Assembly: GCF_019551475.1 (NCBI RefSeq)
Contig: NZ_CP047159.1
Coordinates: forward strand, 1,302,001 to 1,366,000
Reading direction: 5' to 3'
DNA length: 64,000 bases
DNA from: Prevotella sp. Rep29
GTDB taxonomy: Bacteria > Bacteroidota > Bacteroidia > Bacteroidales > Bacteroidaceae
The notes beneath the pieces are model-generated. The model was not told the DNA's origin, made no database searches, and saw only the letters and a list, made by a program, of their open reading frames with translations. The position numbers and the translations under genes are program-made. Shown here piece by piece: positions 9,487-17,625 of this stretch (positions are counted from its first letter, which is position 1; each line of letters starts with the position of its first letter).

Positions 9487-9756
9487 TTATTCTTCAATAA
9501 TTCCTGCTTCAAGCCATTGTTGGATGAGCACCTGAGCATCGTTAAAGGCGGTTTCTTCATCGACGTCATATTGTTCGGTCAAAAGCACGACAAGATCATT
9601 TGCGGAGAACTCCTTTCCCACGACATTTGTCCACAAATAAGCAGAACTTTCGTTCATGCTGATGATGTTGCTGAAGTCGATATTCTCTCTTCCTTCTGCA
9701 ACAATGATTGATTCGCCGCAAACGGAGCGAAGATTAAATCCTTCTTTTGTTTTCAT
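9487..9756 (-). CDS. PqqD-like protein (RiPP recognition element type)
   Basis: This 89-residue protein matches the PqqD/RRE family in size and pattern: the FNLRSVCGESIIV strand, a central MNESSAYLWTNV helix, and then a helical region with ANDLVVLLTEQYDVDEETAFNDAQVLIQQWLEAG broken across the domain. PqqD-type proteins bind leader peptides and present them to modifying enzymes. It is the last of three nearly abutting genes (3 nt after the S24/S26 peptidase gene), which are themselves downstream of the HprK-like kinase gene. No short precursor peptide gene was recognised next to it. The fold assignment is good; the partner is unknown. Confidence 0.75.
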   Translation of the reverse strand: MKTKEGFNLRSVCGESIIVAEGRENIDFSNIISMNESSAYLWTNVVGKEFSANDLVVLLTEQYDVDEETAFNDAQVLIQQWLEAGIIEE

Positions 9757-9759
9757 AAG

Positions 9760-10266
9760 TTATATTGGTTTAAAATATTTCAGCCAAATGCGTCGATAGA
9801 AGCCAAGCAGATAGCGGCGAATGGGAGAGAGGCGCATCCAAATCCAGGAATAAAGACGCCATTTCCATCCGTCTGTGCGGTCTAATGTTTTCCTGCCTTT
9901 TCGATAAAATCCGATAACGGCACCTTGCACGTCTTTCAACTTGCAATGTTCTACCCCCAGATTACCATCTCCTTTGAGCGTCACGTTTTCTCCTTCTATC
10001 CTGATGATGCGGTGGAGCACAAAATGCTTGGGCTCTATTTCAGCAAGGACTGGGTCTCCAACTTTTGGATTGACTGGTTTCGTTAATAGAGCCTTGTCCC
10101 GATTGTCTTCAAGGAATGGACGCATACTGAATCCTCGTAGCCGCAGCGTTACAGTATGTCCTTCCTCCAGTAGTTTTACAACCTCTGGAAGGAAAACAGC
10201 ATTCTCTAATTTGATTTCTTTTAGATACTGTCTTTTTTCGCTACTTTTCTCACGGACTTGACTCAA
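9760..10266 (-). CDS. S24/S26-family peptidase-like protein
   Basis: The 168-residue protein resembles short signal-peptidase or LexA-fold proteins of the S24/S26 clan. The segment LRGFSMRPFLEDN (about residues 43-55) holds the candidate nucleophile serine in an SMRP context. VGDPVLAEI and LHRIIRIEGENVTLKGDGN follow, as in S26 peptidases. No lysine of the usual general-base motif stands out. The C-terminus is basic and aromatic and may contact the membrane. It sits between an HprK-like kinase gene and a PqqD-like gene, with gaps of 2 and 3 nt. In such cassettes it may cleave a modified peptide, which is inference from context. Confidence 0.7.
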   Translation of the reverse strand: MSQVREKSSEKRQYLKEIKLENAVFLPEVVKLLEEGHTVTLRLRGFSMRPFLEDNRDKALLTKPVNPKVGDPVLAEIEPKHFVLHRIIRIEGENVTLKGDGNLGVEHCKLKDVQGAVIGFYRKGRKTLDRTDGWKWRLYSWIWMRLSPIRRYLLGFYRRIWLKYFKPI

Positions 10267-10268
10267 TT

Positions 10269-11183
10269 TTATTCTTTATTATTAACAGTAATATGGTTTT
10301 TACACAATAAGGCAGATTCCTTGTTGGGAAGACAATGCAGGGTATAGATGTTTGTCGTCTCAACAATCTTTGTGACGGAATCGCAAATGTGCTCGAAAAT
10401 ATCTACATCCCATTTCATCGACGAGCAGGCAGGCAATACTGACGCAAAGGCTTCAATAGCCGAAAGTTTTTCTATGCTGTTGCTCTTTGCCCGGTCGATT
10501 CGGGTAATTGCTCCCAAAGGAGCTTTCACGTTGCGATAGCATGGCGTCTTTCCACTCCAAGGACCACCATAAATGTATGGTTTACCATCGATAATTCGTA
10601 TGATGGGATTGTCGTCATTCATCAGGTCGCAGTTCGGAATATGTCTCAACCACATTGACACCTGGGTGGATTTTCCCGTTCCACTTTTTGCAATAAAGGC
10701 ATAGCCATATCCGTTGTGACGGACAAGTGAGGCATGGATAAGTAGTGTGTCATGAGTACATCCTGCAAATGCAAATGTCAACATAAGTGCACTGTTAAGT
10801 CCATAGCGGCGCATGTTCATTGTTCCGTTCAAAGCACATCGGCATGTTGAAAAATCCTTGTCTGTTATCAGGAGGCAACATTCTGCGTTTGTGATGTCTT
10901 TTATGATAAACTGATAACCGCCATCAGACAAGAGATCAACAATCGTCTCGCCATTCCCTGTGTCAAATTTGCGAATGCGTTCGCGCTGGTCTTTTGGAAC
11001 AGGGGAGAGGGTGTCGTCCACCGTCATCTGAAAGAAAAGGTTTTCGCTTGTTTCGTTTGAGATGAATGGGATGAACGAGGGAATAAGGCTGATGTTATTG
11101 ACATGCGCATCCTCAAAAATGATTCGTATGTCAAAATCAGCAATGCGAAAATTGCTGATATGGGCTTTACTCTGCTCTTGCAT
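10269..11183 (-). CDS. HPr-kinase-like P-loop protein of a PqqD cassette
   Basis: The 304-residue protein has a Walker A motif AKSGTGKST at residues 165-173, preceded by THDTLLIHASLVRHNGYGYA and followed by MNDDNPIIRI. This is the layout of the HPr serine kinase/phosphatase-like domain. The first 130 residues are strand-rich and resemble no domain I recognise. Related kinase-like proteins occur with PqqD and S24-type peptidases in lasso-peptide-like and other RiPP loci. A carbohydrate-signalling HprK role is unlikely, because the sequence is diverged and no HPr gene is nearby. Its gene starts the three-gene cassette, 32 nt after an exported protein gene. Confidence 0.7.
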   Translation of the reverse strand: MQEQSKAHISNFRIADFDIRIIFEDAHVNNISLIPSFIPFISNETSENLFFQMTVDDTLSPVPKDQRERIRKFDTGNGETIVDLLSDGGYQFIIKDITNAECCLLITDKDFSTCRCALNGTMNMRRYGLNSALMLTFAFAGCTHDTLLIHASLVRHNGYGYAFIAKSGTGKSTQVSMWLRHIPNCDLMNDDNPIIRIIDGKPYIYGGPWSGKTPCYRNVKAPLGAITRIDRAKSNSIEKLSAIEAFASVLPACSSMKWDVDIFEHICDSVTKIVETTNIYTLHCLPNKESALLCKNHITVNNKE

Positions 11184-11215
11184 GAATGATGTATCAGTGT
11201 TTGTAATGCAGCTGT

Positions 11216-11731
11216 TTATTCCTTTGATTTCTCAGAAGACTGCTTTTTCTTCTTTTTTGCAGCGGCTTTTAACGCTTTCCGTTCCGCTTTCGTCAATTCG
11301 GGTTGTTCTATCAAACTTTCCGGATCCGGGATCTCTGTCTTAAATCTAAATTCAGCATCAGGAATCTGCTTGATTTCAACATTACCTTTCTTTGAAAACC
11401 TTTTCATCATCTTGACGTATTTTTTGTTCAAGTCTTTACGCTTTTGAGCAAAAAACACGGTGCAAACGCGCTTGTCTTCACCTTTTTTGATGAAATAGTC
11501 TTTCAGTTGATAGCTGTAATAATTGCGATCGGACAGGAAATCTGTTTTTGCATCTACCCATGCACTGTCTATTTCCTGAACAGAGGTGATATACACGACT
11601 GTATCCGTGAATGAATAGGACACGCCACAAATGTACATCTTACCGACGCATTTCTTCTTCGCATGAATCTGTGTTGTCCCCATGAAGGCAAACAAAGATG
11701 CAAGGAGTAATATCTGATATAACCGTTTCAT
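11216..11731 (-). CDS. exported protein with lysine-rich tail, function unknown
   Basis: The 171-residue protein has a clear signal peptide (about residues 1-24, hydrophobic LLLASLFAFMG then HAKKK). The mature part includes VGKMYICGVSYSFTDTVVYIT and a block of tyrosine- and lysine-rich sequence. The C-terminal 30 residues are mostly lysine, alanine and glutamate and probably disordered. I do not recognise a family. It lies 30 nt after rpoD and 32 nt before the HprK-like gene, so it is probably co-transcribed with both. The cytoplasmic kinase and PqqD genes downstream need not share its function. Confidence 0.7.
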   Translation of the reverse strand: MKRLYQILLLASLFAFMGTTQIHAKKKCVGKMYICGVSYSFTDTVVYITSVQEIDSAWVDAKTDFLSDRNYYSYQLKDYFIKKGEDKRVCTVFFAQKRKDLNKKYVKMMKRFSKKGNVEIKQIPDAEFRFKTEIPDPESLIEQPELTKAERKALKAAAKKKKKQSSEKSKE

Positions 11732-11761
11732 TTCTTTTTCTTTGTTTATTTACATATATAA

Positions 11762-12625
11762 TTATTGTCCCAAATAGGATTTCAGCAATTTGTTTTTCGT
11801 GCTGTTTCGCAGACGGCGGATTGCTTTTTCTTTGATCTGCCGCACTCTCTCTCTCGTCAATCCAAATTTCTCTCCGATTTCTTCCAATGTCATCTCTGGC
11901 TGGTTGATTCCGAAGAATGCCTCAATAATATGGCGTTCCCTGTCATTCAACACTTGAAGCGTGCGGGTGATTTCATTGCGTAAAGATTCCGCAACGAGCT
12001 CGTTGTCCGCCATTGGCGAATCGTCATTAGGGAGGATGTCCAGCAAGCTGCTTTCATCACTTTCGGAGAATGGTGCATCGATTGATGTGTGACGATTGGG
12101 AACCTTAAGAACTTCCTTGATTTTATCCTCAGGAATATCGACCCTGTCTGCTATCTCGTTGACACTTGGTCGCCGTTCGTTCTCTTGTTCGAAGCGATGC
12201 AATTCCCTGTTGATTTTGTTGACGGAACCCACTTGGTTAAGCGGGAGGCGTACGATGCGGCTTTGTTCTGCTATCGCTTGCAATATGCTTTGCCTGATCC
12301 ACCAAACTGCGTAGGAAATAAATTTAAAACCGCGTGTCTCGTCAAATTTCTCGGCTGCCTTAATCAGTCCCAAATTCCCTTCATTAATCAGGTCTGCAAG
12401 GCTTAATCCTTGATTTTGATATTGTTTGGCAACTGACACGACAAAACGTAAGTTGGCTTTGGTCAGACGTTCTAATGCTTCATGGTCACCACGGCGGATG
12501 CGCTGAGCCAGCTCCACTTCCTCTTCAACAGTGAGAAGTTCTTCGTGGCCGATTTCCTGGAGATACTTCTCCAGTGCTGCGCTGTCGCGGTTTGTAATCG
12601 ACTTTGTTATTTTCAGTTGTCTCAT
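11762..12625 (-). CDS. rpoD: primary sigma factor RpoD (sigma-ABfr type)
   Basis: The 287-residue sigma-70 factor starts with [15 protein letters not shown] and region 1.2 and has no region 1.1, as in Bacteroidetes primary sigma factors. Region 2 is intact: [17 protein letters not shown] and [15 protein letters not shown], then [15 protein letters not shown] for -10 recognition and melting. Region 3 follows, and region 4 ends with [20 protein letters not shown], the helix-turn-helix for the upstream element. It recognises the TTTG/TAnnTTTG promoters seen across this window. A promoter lies 24 bp upstream. The genes after it are closely spaced on the same strand. Confidence 0.96.
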   Translation of the reverse strand: MRQLKITKSITNRDSAALEKYLQEIGHEELLTVEEEVELAQRIRRGDHEALERLTKANLRFVVSVAKQYQNQGLSLADLINEGNLGLIKAAEKFDETRGFKFISYAVWWIRQSILQAIAEQSRIVRLPLNQVGSVNKINRELHRFEQENERRPSVNEIADRVDIPEDKIKEVLKVPNRHTSIDAPFSESDESSLLDILPNDDSPMADNELVAESLRNEITRTLQVLNDRERHIIEAFFGINQPEMTLEEIGEKFGLTRERVRQIKEKAIRRLRNSTKNKLLKSYLGQ

Positions 12626-12648
12626 GCACGATTATTTTTTAGCAAATG

Positions 12649-12680
12649 CAAAAATACGATATTTTTAGTGTATTCACAAA
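12649..12680 (-). promoter_or_regulatory. rpoD promoter
   Basis: On the minus strand TTTG (12680-12677) lies 20 bp upstream of TATTTTTG (12656-12649). The rpoD ATG starts 24 bp further on. Confidence 0.75.
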
Positions 12681-12724
12681 TAAAATAGAATTTATTTCGC
12701 CACTGATAATGGTAGAGGTCGAAA

Positions 12725-12754
12725 AAAGGCTGGGGGACAAAACCCTCAGCCTTT
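12725..12754 (-). terminator. terminator after htrA
   Basis: The stem pairs AAAGGCTGRGGG-like sequence with its complement, with one G-U pair and a short loop. Minus-strand RNA continues with six T, so it ends the htrA transcript just before the rpoD promoter. Confidence 0.85.
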
Positions 12755-12778
12755 ATCTTGATTAACCGACAGGTTGGA

Positions 12779-14233
12779 CTAATTTTCCAAAGAAACGGCA
12801 AAGTAAGCCTTCTTTCCCGTAGGATAAATACCCTGTATATAGAGCACGGGCTCTTTGCTTACCGAAGCCTCTTTGACGGCTTTCTGCAGTTCTTCTATCG
12901 TACGTACAGCCTGATTGTTCACGGTCTGGATAATGAAGCCCTTGGTAATTCCGGCATTTTTCATGGCACCGTTGTTCACCTTGATAACTTCAAGTCCATG
13001 TCTGATGTCGAGCTGTTCTTTCTGGGCGTTGGTAATCTCACGGAAGTTTGCACCCAGCAAGTCGAGGTCGGCACCTTTCACTACCTTCGTATTGCCTTGC
13101 GTATTCTTGAGTGTGACGGTCTTTTCTGTCTTTTTCTTGTTGTGCAGGAAGGTTACCGTAACCTTGTCTCCAGGACGTTTTCCTGCGATGGCTTCAGTAA
13201 GTTCTGCCCATTTTGATATCTTTTTGCCGTCGAGGGCGATTATCACGTCACCTTTTTCAATTCCGGCATCAGCAGCAGCGCTGTTGTCTTCCACTTTGTC
13301 CACGTATGCACCTTCATGCGTGCCCAGATCAACTTCTTTTCCTTCTTCCTTTTGTCTGTCGATGTAGGCGTGAACATCATTACCCATGATACCGAGAATG
13401 GCACGTTGCACGGTTCCATATTTCTTCAAGTCATCTACCACCTTATTCATAATAGTGGTCGGAATGGCAAAACCGTATCCGGCGTATGAACCTGTCTGCG
13501 AATAGATCATGGCATTGATACCGACGAGTTCACCACGTGTATTCACCAACGCACCTCCCGAATTTCCTTGGTTGATGGCAGCGTCTGTCTGAATAAACGA
13601 CTCGACGCCGTTCGCTCCGATAGAACGGGCCTTTGCACTGACGATGCCTGCAGTGACGGTGTTGTTCAAACCGAAGGGGTTACCTACGGCAATGACCCAT
13701 TCTCCGACCTTCAACTTGTCAGAGTCTCCAACGGGAAGGGTGGGGAGGTTTTTGCCGTCAATCTTAATCAGGGCAAGGTCGGTCGTCTCATCGTTGCCTA
13801 TGATACGTGCCGAGAACTCGCGGTTGTCATTTAGCGTGACGGTCAGTTCGTCTGCTCCTGCAACGACATGGTTGTTTGTAACAATGTAGCCGTCAGAAGA
13901 GATGATGACACCTGAACCCATGGCTGTGCGCTTCGGTGTTTGAATCTGGCGTTTTTGTGTACCTCCATTCCCTCGCGGATTACCGAAAAATCCAAACGGG
14001 TCGAAGAAATCGCTGAACGGATCACTTTGCACTTCTACAGTCTGAGTTTTCGAGTTCTGTACATATTTAATATGAACAACGGCGGGCAATGATTTCTCCG
14101 CAGCATAAGTTAAATCAACAGGCTGACCGGCAACCACCGGAGAAGATGCGTTTGCTTTAATGAAGGCTCCTGTTGCAACTGCAATGGCAATAACGCTCAA
14201 TGCAATTCCCAAATACTTTGAAATTCTTTTCAT
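12779..14233 (-). CDS. htrA: periplasmic serine protease of the DegP/HtrA family
   Basis: The 484-residue Do-type protease has a signal peptide (about residues 1-30), a trypsin-like domain with catalytic triad H122 (TNNHVVAG), D152 (TTDLALI) and S226 (GNSGGALV), and two PDZ domains. The first PDZ is near GAYVDKVEDNSAAADAGI and the second near GLEVIKVNNGAMKNAGI. A glycine- and phenylalanine-rich loop (DPFSDFFDPFGFFG) before the triad is typical of the regulatory LA loop. It acts in envelope protein quality control. It is monocistronic, with its own terminator and a -7-like TATATTTG upstream. Confidence 0.95.
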   Translation of the reverse strand: MKRISKYLGIALSVIAIAVATGAFIKANASSPVVAGQPVDLTYAAEKSLPAVVHIKYVQNSKTQTVEVQSDPFSDFFDPFGFFGNPRGNGGTQKRQIQTPKRTAMGSGVIISSDGYIVTNNHVVAGADELTVTLNDNREFSARIIGNDETTDLALIKIDGKNLPTLPVGDSDKLKVGEWVIAVGNPFGLNNTVTAGIVSAKARSIGANGVESFIQTDAAINQGNSGGALVNTRGELVGINAMIYSQTGSYAGYGFAIPTTIMNKVVDDLKKYGTVQRAILGIMGNDVHAYIDRQKEEGKEVDLGTHEGAYVDKVEDNSAAADAGIEKGDVIIALDGKKISKWAELTEAIAGKRPGDKVTVTFLHNKKKTEKTVTLKNTQGNTKVVKGADLDLLGANFREITNAQKEQLDIRHGLEVIKVNNGAMKNAGITKGFIIQTVNNQAVRTIEELQKAVKEASVSKEPVLYIQGIYPTGKKAYFAVSLEN

Positions 14234-14605
14234 TTTCGTTCTTATTTAAAAGTTCAACTTTGTTTTGTTCTTGAAAACCTCTGCAAATATAAGGTCAAAA
14301 ATCATTATTATGACATTTTGTCGGTCATCTTTATTCCATTTTAACACTCGATTTTAACATATTAACGGCTCTTAAACCATAGACGAGACAAATTTACATT
14401 CGTTTATTTTTCAGCTGTTTTCGTTGAAATCATAAAAAAGTAGATATTTTCTTTTGCCGTTTATGGAAAACTTCTTATCTTTGCAAACGAATCAAATAAA
14501 CAAAATAGAAAATTTTATTTCCGGAAATATTAGTCGAGGTTGTCCAAAATGGAAAACTTTTACAAACTATTTCTTGAAAAAGTTTTCCCAAAAAGAAATA
14601 TTATT
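14234..14605. other. divergent promoter region and nrdD leader
   Basis: This gap separates htrA and nrdD. On the minus strand a TATATTTG (14291-14284) lies 50 bp before htrA with no good -33 box. On the plus strand is the nrdD promoter. Two close TTTTAACA repeats occur near 14338 and 14353. An 11-bp inverted repeat, GGAAAACTTTT (14551-14561) and its complement (14578-14588), sits just before the preferred nrdD start. No other gene is visible. Confidence 0.6.
14453..14483 (+). promoter_or_regulatory. nrdDG promoter
   Basis: TTTG (14453-14456), 19-bp spacer and TATCTTTG (14476-14483) match the consensus exactly. The leader to the ATG at 14606 would be about 115 nt. Confidence 0.8.
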
Positions 14606-16708
14606 ATGATGAAAAACTTCTCCATTACGAAGCGTGACGGTTCGCGCGACCAGTTCTCTCTGGACAAAATTATGAATGCCATCCTGAAGGCATTCAAGTC
14701 TGTTGACGTGCCCATTGATTTGGGTTCTATATCTAAGATAATCAGTCATTTGGATATTTTCAATGACATAAAGGTTGAAGATATACAGAACCAAGTCGAA
14801 GTGGCTTTGATGAAGGAAGGCTATTATGACGTAGCCAAGTCATTCATGCTCTATCGTCAGCGCCACACGGAGGACAGGGAGACGATGGAGAAGTTGAACT
14901 TTTTGGCAGACTATTGCGATGCAAAGAATGCAGCCTCCGGTTCGAAGTATGATGCGAATGCAAATGTCGAACATAAAAATATTGCAACACTGATAGGTGA
15001 GTTACCCAAGTCAAACTTCATCAGATTGAATCGTCGGCTTCTGACCAATAGAATCAAGAAAATGTATGGAAAGGCACTTGCCGATGAGTATATTGACATG
15101 CTTACACATCATTTTATATATAAGAACGACGAGACGAGTCTTGCCAATTATTGCGCTTCCATCACCATGTATCCGTGGCTCATTGGCGGAACGACTTCGA
15201 TTGGTGGCAATTCCACGGCACCCACTAACCTGAAGAGTTTCTGTGGTGGCTTTGTCAATATGGTGTTCATGGTTTCGAGCATGTTGAGCGGAGCTTGTGC
15301 CACACCTGAATTCCTGATGTATCTGAACTATTTCATCGGAATGGAATATGGCAAGGATTATTGGAAAGAACCCGATAAGGTTGTCGATCTGTCGGTAAAA
15401 CAGCGGACGATAGACAAAATGATTACCGACTGTTTCGAGCAAATCGTCTATACGCTGAATCAACCGACCGGTGCGCGCAATTACCAGGCTGTATTCTGGA
15501 ACGTGGCTTACTATGACCGCTATTATTTCGAGAGCATCTTCGGAAGTTTCTATTTCCCCGACGGCTCACAACCCGATTGGGAGGGACTTTCCTGGTTGCA
15601 GAAGCGGTTTATGAAGTGGTTTAACGCCGAGCGCACCAAGACGGTGCTCACTTTCCCAGTGGAAACAATGGCACTGCTGACGAAAAATGGCGACGTGATG
15701 GATAAAGAGTGGGGCGATTTCACGGCGGAGATGTACGCCGAAGGTCATTCGTTCTTCACTTATATGAGCGACAATGCCGATTCGCTTTCAAGCTGCTGCC
15801 GCCTGAGAAACGAGATTCAAGACAACGGATTCAGCTATACGCTCGGTGCGGGAGGCGTGTCAACGGGCTCGAAGAGCGTGCTGACCATCAACCTGAACCG
15901 CTGCATTCAATATGCAGTCAACAAAGGACAGGACTACAAGGAATACCTCTCACACGTCATCGACTTGTGCCACAAGGTGCAACTTGCATACAACGAAAAC
16001 CTGAAAGAGTTGCAGAAGAACGGCATGTTGCCACTGTTCGATGCCGGATATATCAACATCGGCAGACAATATCTGACCATCGGTGTGAACGGAATGGTGG
16101 AAGCCGCAGAGTTTATGGGGCTGAAAATCAACGACAATCCCGAATACCTCGCATTCGTACAGGAGATTTTGGGACTTATCGAGAAATATAATAAGGAGTA
16201 CAGGACAAAGGATGTGTTGTTCAACTGTGAGATGATTCCTGCAGAGAACGTAGGCGTGAAGCATGCGAAGTGGGACAGGGAAGATGGCTATTTCGTGCCA
16301 CGCGACTGCTATAACAGCTATTTCTATGTCGTGGAGGACGATTCGCTGAACATTATCGACAAGTTCAAGTTGCATGGCGCGCCCTATATCGAGCACCTGA
16401 CGGGCGGCTCGGCGCTCCACATGAACCTTGAGGAGCATCTTTCGAAGGAGCAATACCGCCAGTTGCTGAGAGTGGCAGCTCAGGAAGGGTGCAACTACTT
16501 CACGTTCAACATCCCGAACACCATCTGCAACGACTGCGGACACATCGACAAGCGCTATCTGAAAGAGTGTCCCCATTGCCATTCAAAAAACATCGACTAT
16601 ATGACGCGTATTATCGGCTACCTGAAACGTGTCAGCAACTTCTCCGAAGCCCGTCAGCAAGAGGAGCATCGCCGCTATTACGCTGAATCAACGCGACTGA
16701 CGGAGTAG
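14606..16708 (+). CDS. nrdD: anaerobic ribonucleoside-triphosphate reductase NrdD
   Basis: This class III enzyme reduces NTPs to dNTPs without oxygen using a glycyl radical. The preferred start MMKNFSITKRDG places an ATP-cone at the very N-terminus. The large barrel domain follows, with FCGGFVNMVFMVSSMLSG and SSCCRLRNEI. At the C-terminus the zinc site CNDCG and CPHCHS comes before the glycyl radical motif RIIGYLKRVSNFSEARQQEE. In-frame ATG 14549 and TTG 14540 would add about 20 residues over a hairpin and seem less likely. The nrdG gene follows after 10 nt. Confidence 0.95.
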   Translation: MMKNFSITKRDGSRDQFSLDKIMNAILKAFKSVDVPIDLGSISKIISHLDIFNDIKVEDIQNQVEVALMKEGYYDVAKSFMLYRQRHTEDRETMEKLNFLADYCDAKNAASGSKYDANANVEHKNIATLIGELPKSNFIRLNRRLLTNRIKKMYGKALADEYIDMLTHHFIYKNDETSLANYCASITMYPWLIGGTTSIGGNSTAPTNLKSFCGGFVNMVFMVSSMLSGACATPEFLMYLNYFIGMEYGKDYWKEPDKVVDLSVKQRTIDKMITDCFEQIVYTLNQPTGARNYQAVFWNVAYYDRYYFESIFGSFYFPDGSQPDWEGLSWLQKRFMKWFNAERTKTVLTFPVETMALLTKNGDVMDKEWGDFTAEMYAEGHSFFTYMSDNADSLSSCCRLRNEIQDNGFSYTLGAGGVSTGSKSVLTINLNRCIQYAVNKGQDYKEYLSHVIDLCHKVQLAYNENLKELQKNGMLPLFDAGYINIGRQYLTIGVNGMVEAAEFMGLKINDNPEYLAFVQEILGLIEKYNKEYRTKDVLFNCEMIPAENVGVKHAKWDREDGYFVPRDCYNSYFYVVEDDSLNIIDKFKLHGAPYIEHLTGGSALHMNLEEHLSKEQYRQLLRVAAQEGCNYFTFNIPNTICNDCGHIDKRYLKECPHCHSKNIDYMTRIIGYLKRVSNFSEARQQEEHRRYYAESTRLTE

Positions 16709-16718
16709 GGCACGGGAT

Positions 16719-17183
16719 ATGCTGAAATACGTAAACACGGGCATCGTCTTTCAGGAAATACCCGATGAAGTGACGCTTGCCATCAACATATCCGGCTGTC
16801 CGTGTCGCTGCCCGGGTTGCCACAGCCAGTTTCTCTGGGGAGATATCGGTGAACCGCTGACGGAAGATGCGCTCACACACTTCATTGACGAATATGGTGA
16901 CGACATGACCTGCATCGCTTTCATGGGAGGCGATGCAGAACCGGAGCGCGTGGACGAATTGGCACGATTTCTGCACGATGCCTTTCCCAAGTACAAAGTG
17001 GCGTGGTATAGCGGGCGCATCCGCATTCCGAAAGAGGTGAAAAAGGCTGATTTCGACTACATCAAGGTGGGACCATACCTACGACATCTTGGCAGTTTGC
17101 GGGAGCCCACAACCAACCAACGTCTATACCGCAGGAAGGCAGACAATACATTTGAAGACATCACCTCTCGTTTTTGGAAATGA
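16719..17183 (+). CDS. nrdG: anaerobic RNR activating protein NrdG
   Basis: The 154-residue radical-SAM protein generates the glycyl radical on NrdD. The cluster-binding cysteines are C27, C31 and C34 in the CxxxCxxC motif (GCPCRCPGCHS). CIAFMGGDAEP resembles the GGE SAM-contact motif but has GGD. Length fits the family. It lies 10 nt after nrdD in the same operon and is followed by the repeat copy B, with no obvious terminator hairpin of its own. Confidence 0.93.
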   Translation: MLKYVNTGIVFQEIPDEVTLAINISGCPCRCPGCHSQFLWGDIGEPLTEDALTHFIDEYGDDMTCIAFMGGDAEPERVDELARFLHDAFPKYKVAWYSGRIRIPKEVKKADFDYIKVGPYLRHLGSLREPTTNQRLYRRKADNTFEDITSRFWK

Positions 17184-17255
17184 AGATGGGGTGATTCGTG
17201 TTCATCTTTTTGTAAAGATAATTAACAAGCGGGCAGTTACTGGCGCTTCGGAAAC

Positions 17256-17470
17256 TGTATATTTATACCATTCCTGCCGTTTTTCTTCATTGTTTGTAAA
17301 CAGTTGAATATTAGCGTGTTAAGTACGACTTTCCAAAAGTGCCACTTTTAGCTTGCAAAAGGGGAACTTTTAGGAGCTGAAAGGGCAACTTTTGGAACGC
17401 AAAAGTGGCACTTTTGAAAAACGATAGTTGGGCTTTCATTTTTATGCATCAATATGCGCATATTTATGCA
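17256..17470 (+). repeat. intergenic palindromic repeat, copy B
   Basis: This 215-bp plus-orientation copy lies downstream of nrdG. It starts TGTATATTTATAC and has the arm landmark TTTGTAAACAGTTGAAT. Its four-unit core starts CTTTCCAAAAGTGCCACTTT. The two middle units (AAAAGGGGAACTTTT and AAAGGGCAACTTTT) are imperfect palindromes, and the right arm is the most diverged of the family. It ends CATATTTATGCA. It fills most of the 442-bp gap before mutA. Confidence 0.88.
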
Positions 17471-17545
17471 GTACTATTTTGGCATCTTTTTCGCCCCTTT
17501 TCCGACATCTTTTTTTATCGAAAAAAGCTTTTTTTCATCAATTTG

Positions 17546-17576
17546 TTTCACATATCAGAAAAAAGAAGTATCTTTG
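17546..17576 (+). promoter_or_regulatory. mutAB promoter
   Basis: TATCTTTG at 17569-17576 has TTTC at 17546-17549, 19 bp upstream; a TTTG lies four bases further out. The leader to the mutA ATG is about 45 nt, too short for a cobalamin riboswitch. Confidence 0.7.
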
Positions 17577-17625
17577 CACGTCAAAAGATGTTTAAACAAC
17601 TTATATAATAAAGCGTAACAAAACT

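Noticed and set aside
17330..17420. The 22-bp tandem units as a CRISPR array
   Set aside because: Units are directly adjacent 15-bp palindromes with 7-bp linkers. There are no unique spacers and no cas genes.
17546..17625. Cobalamin riboswitch upstream of mutAB
   Set aside because: The leader after the predicted promoter is only about 45 nt and has no B12-box-like sequence.
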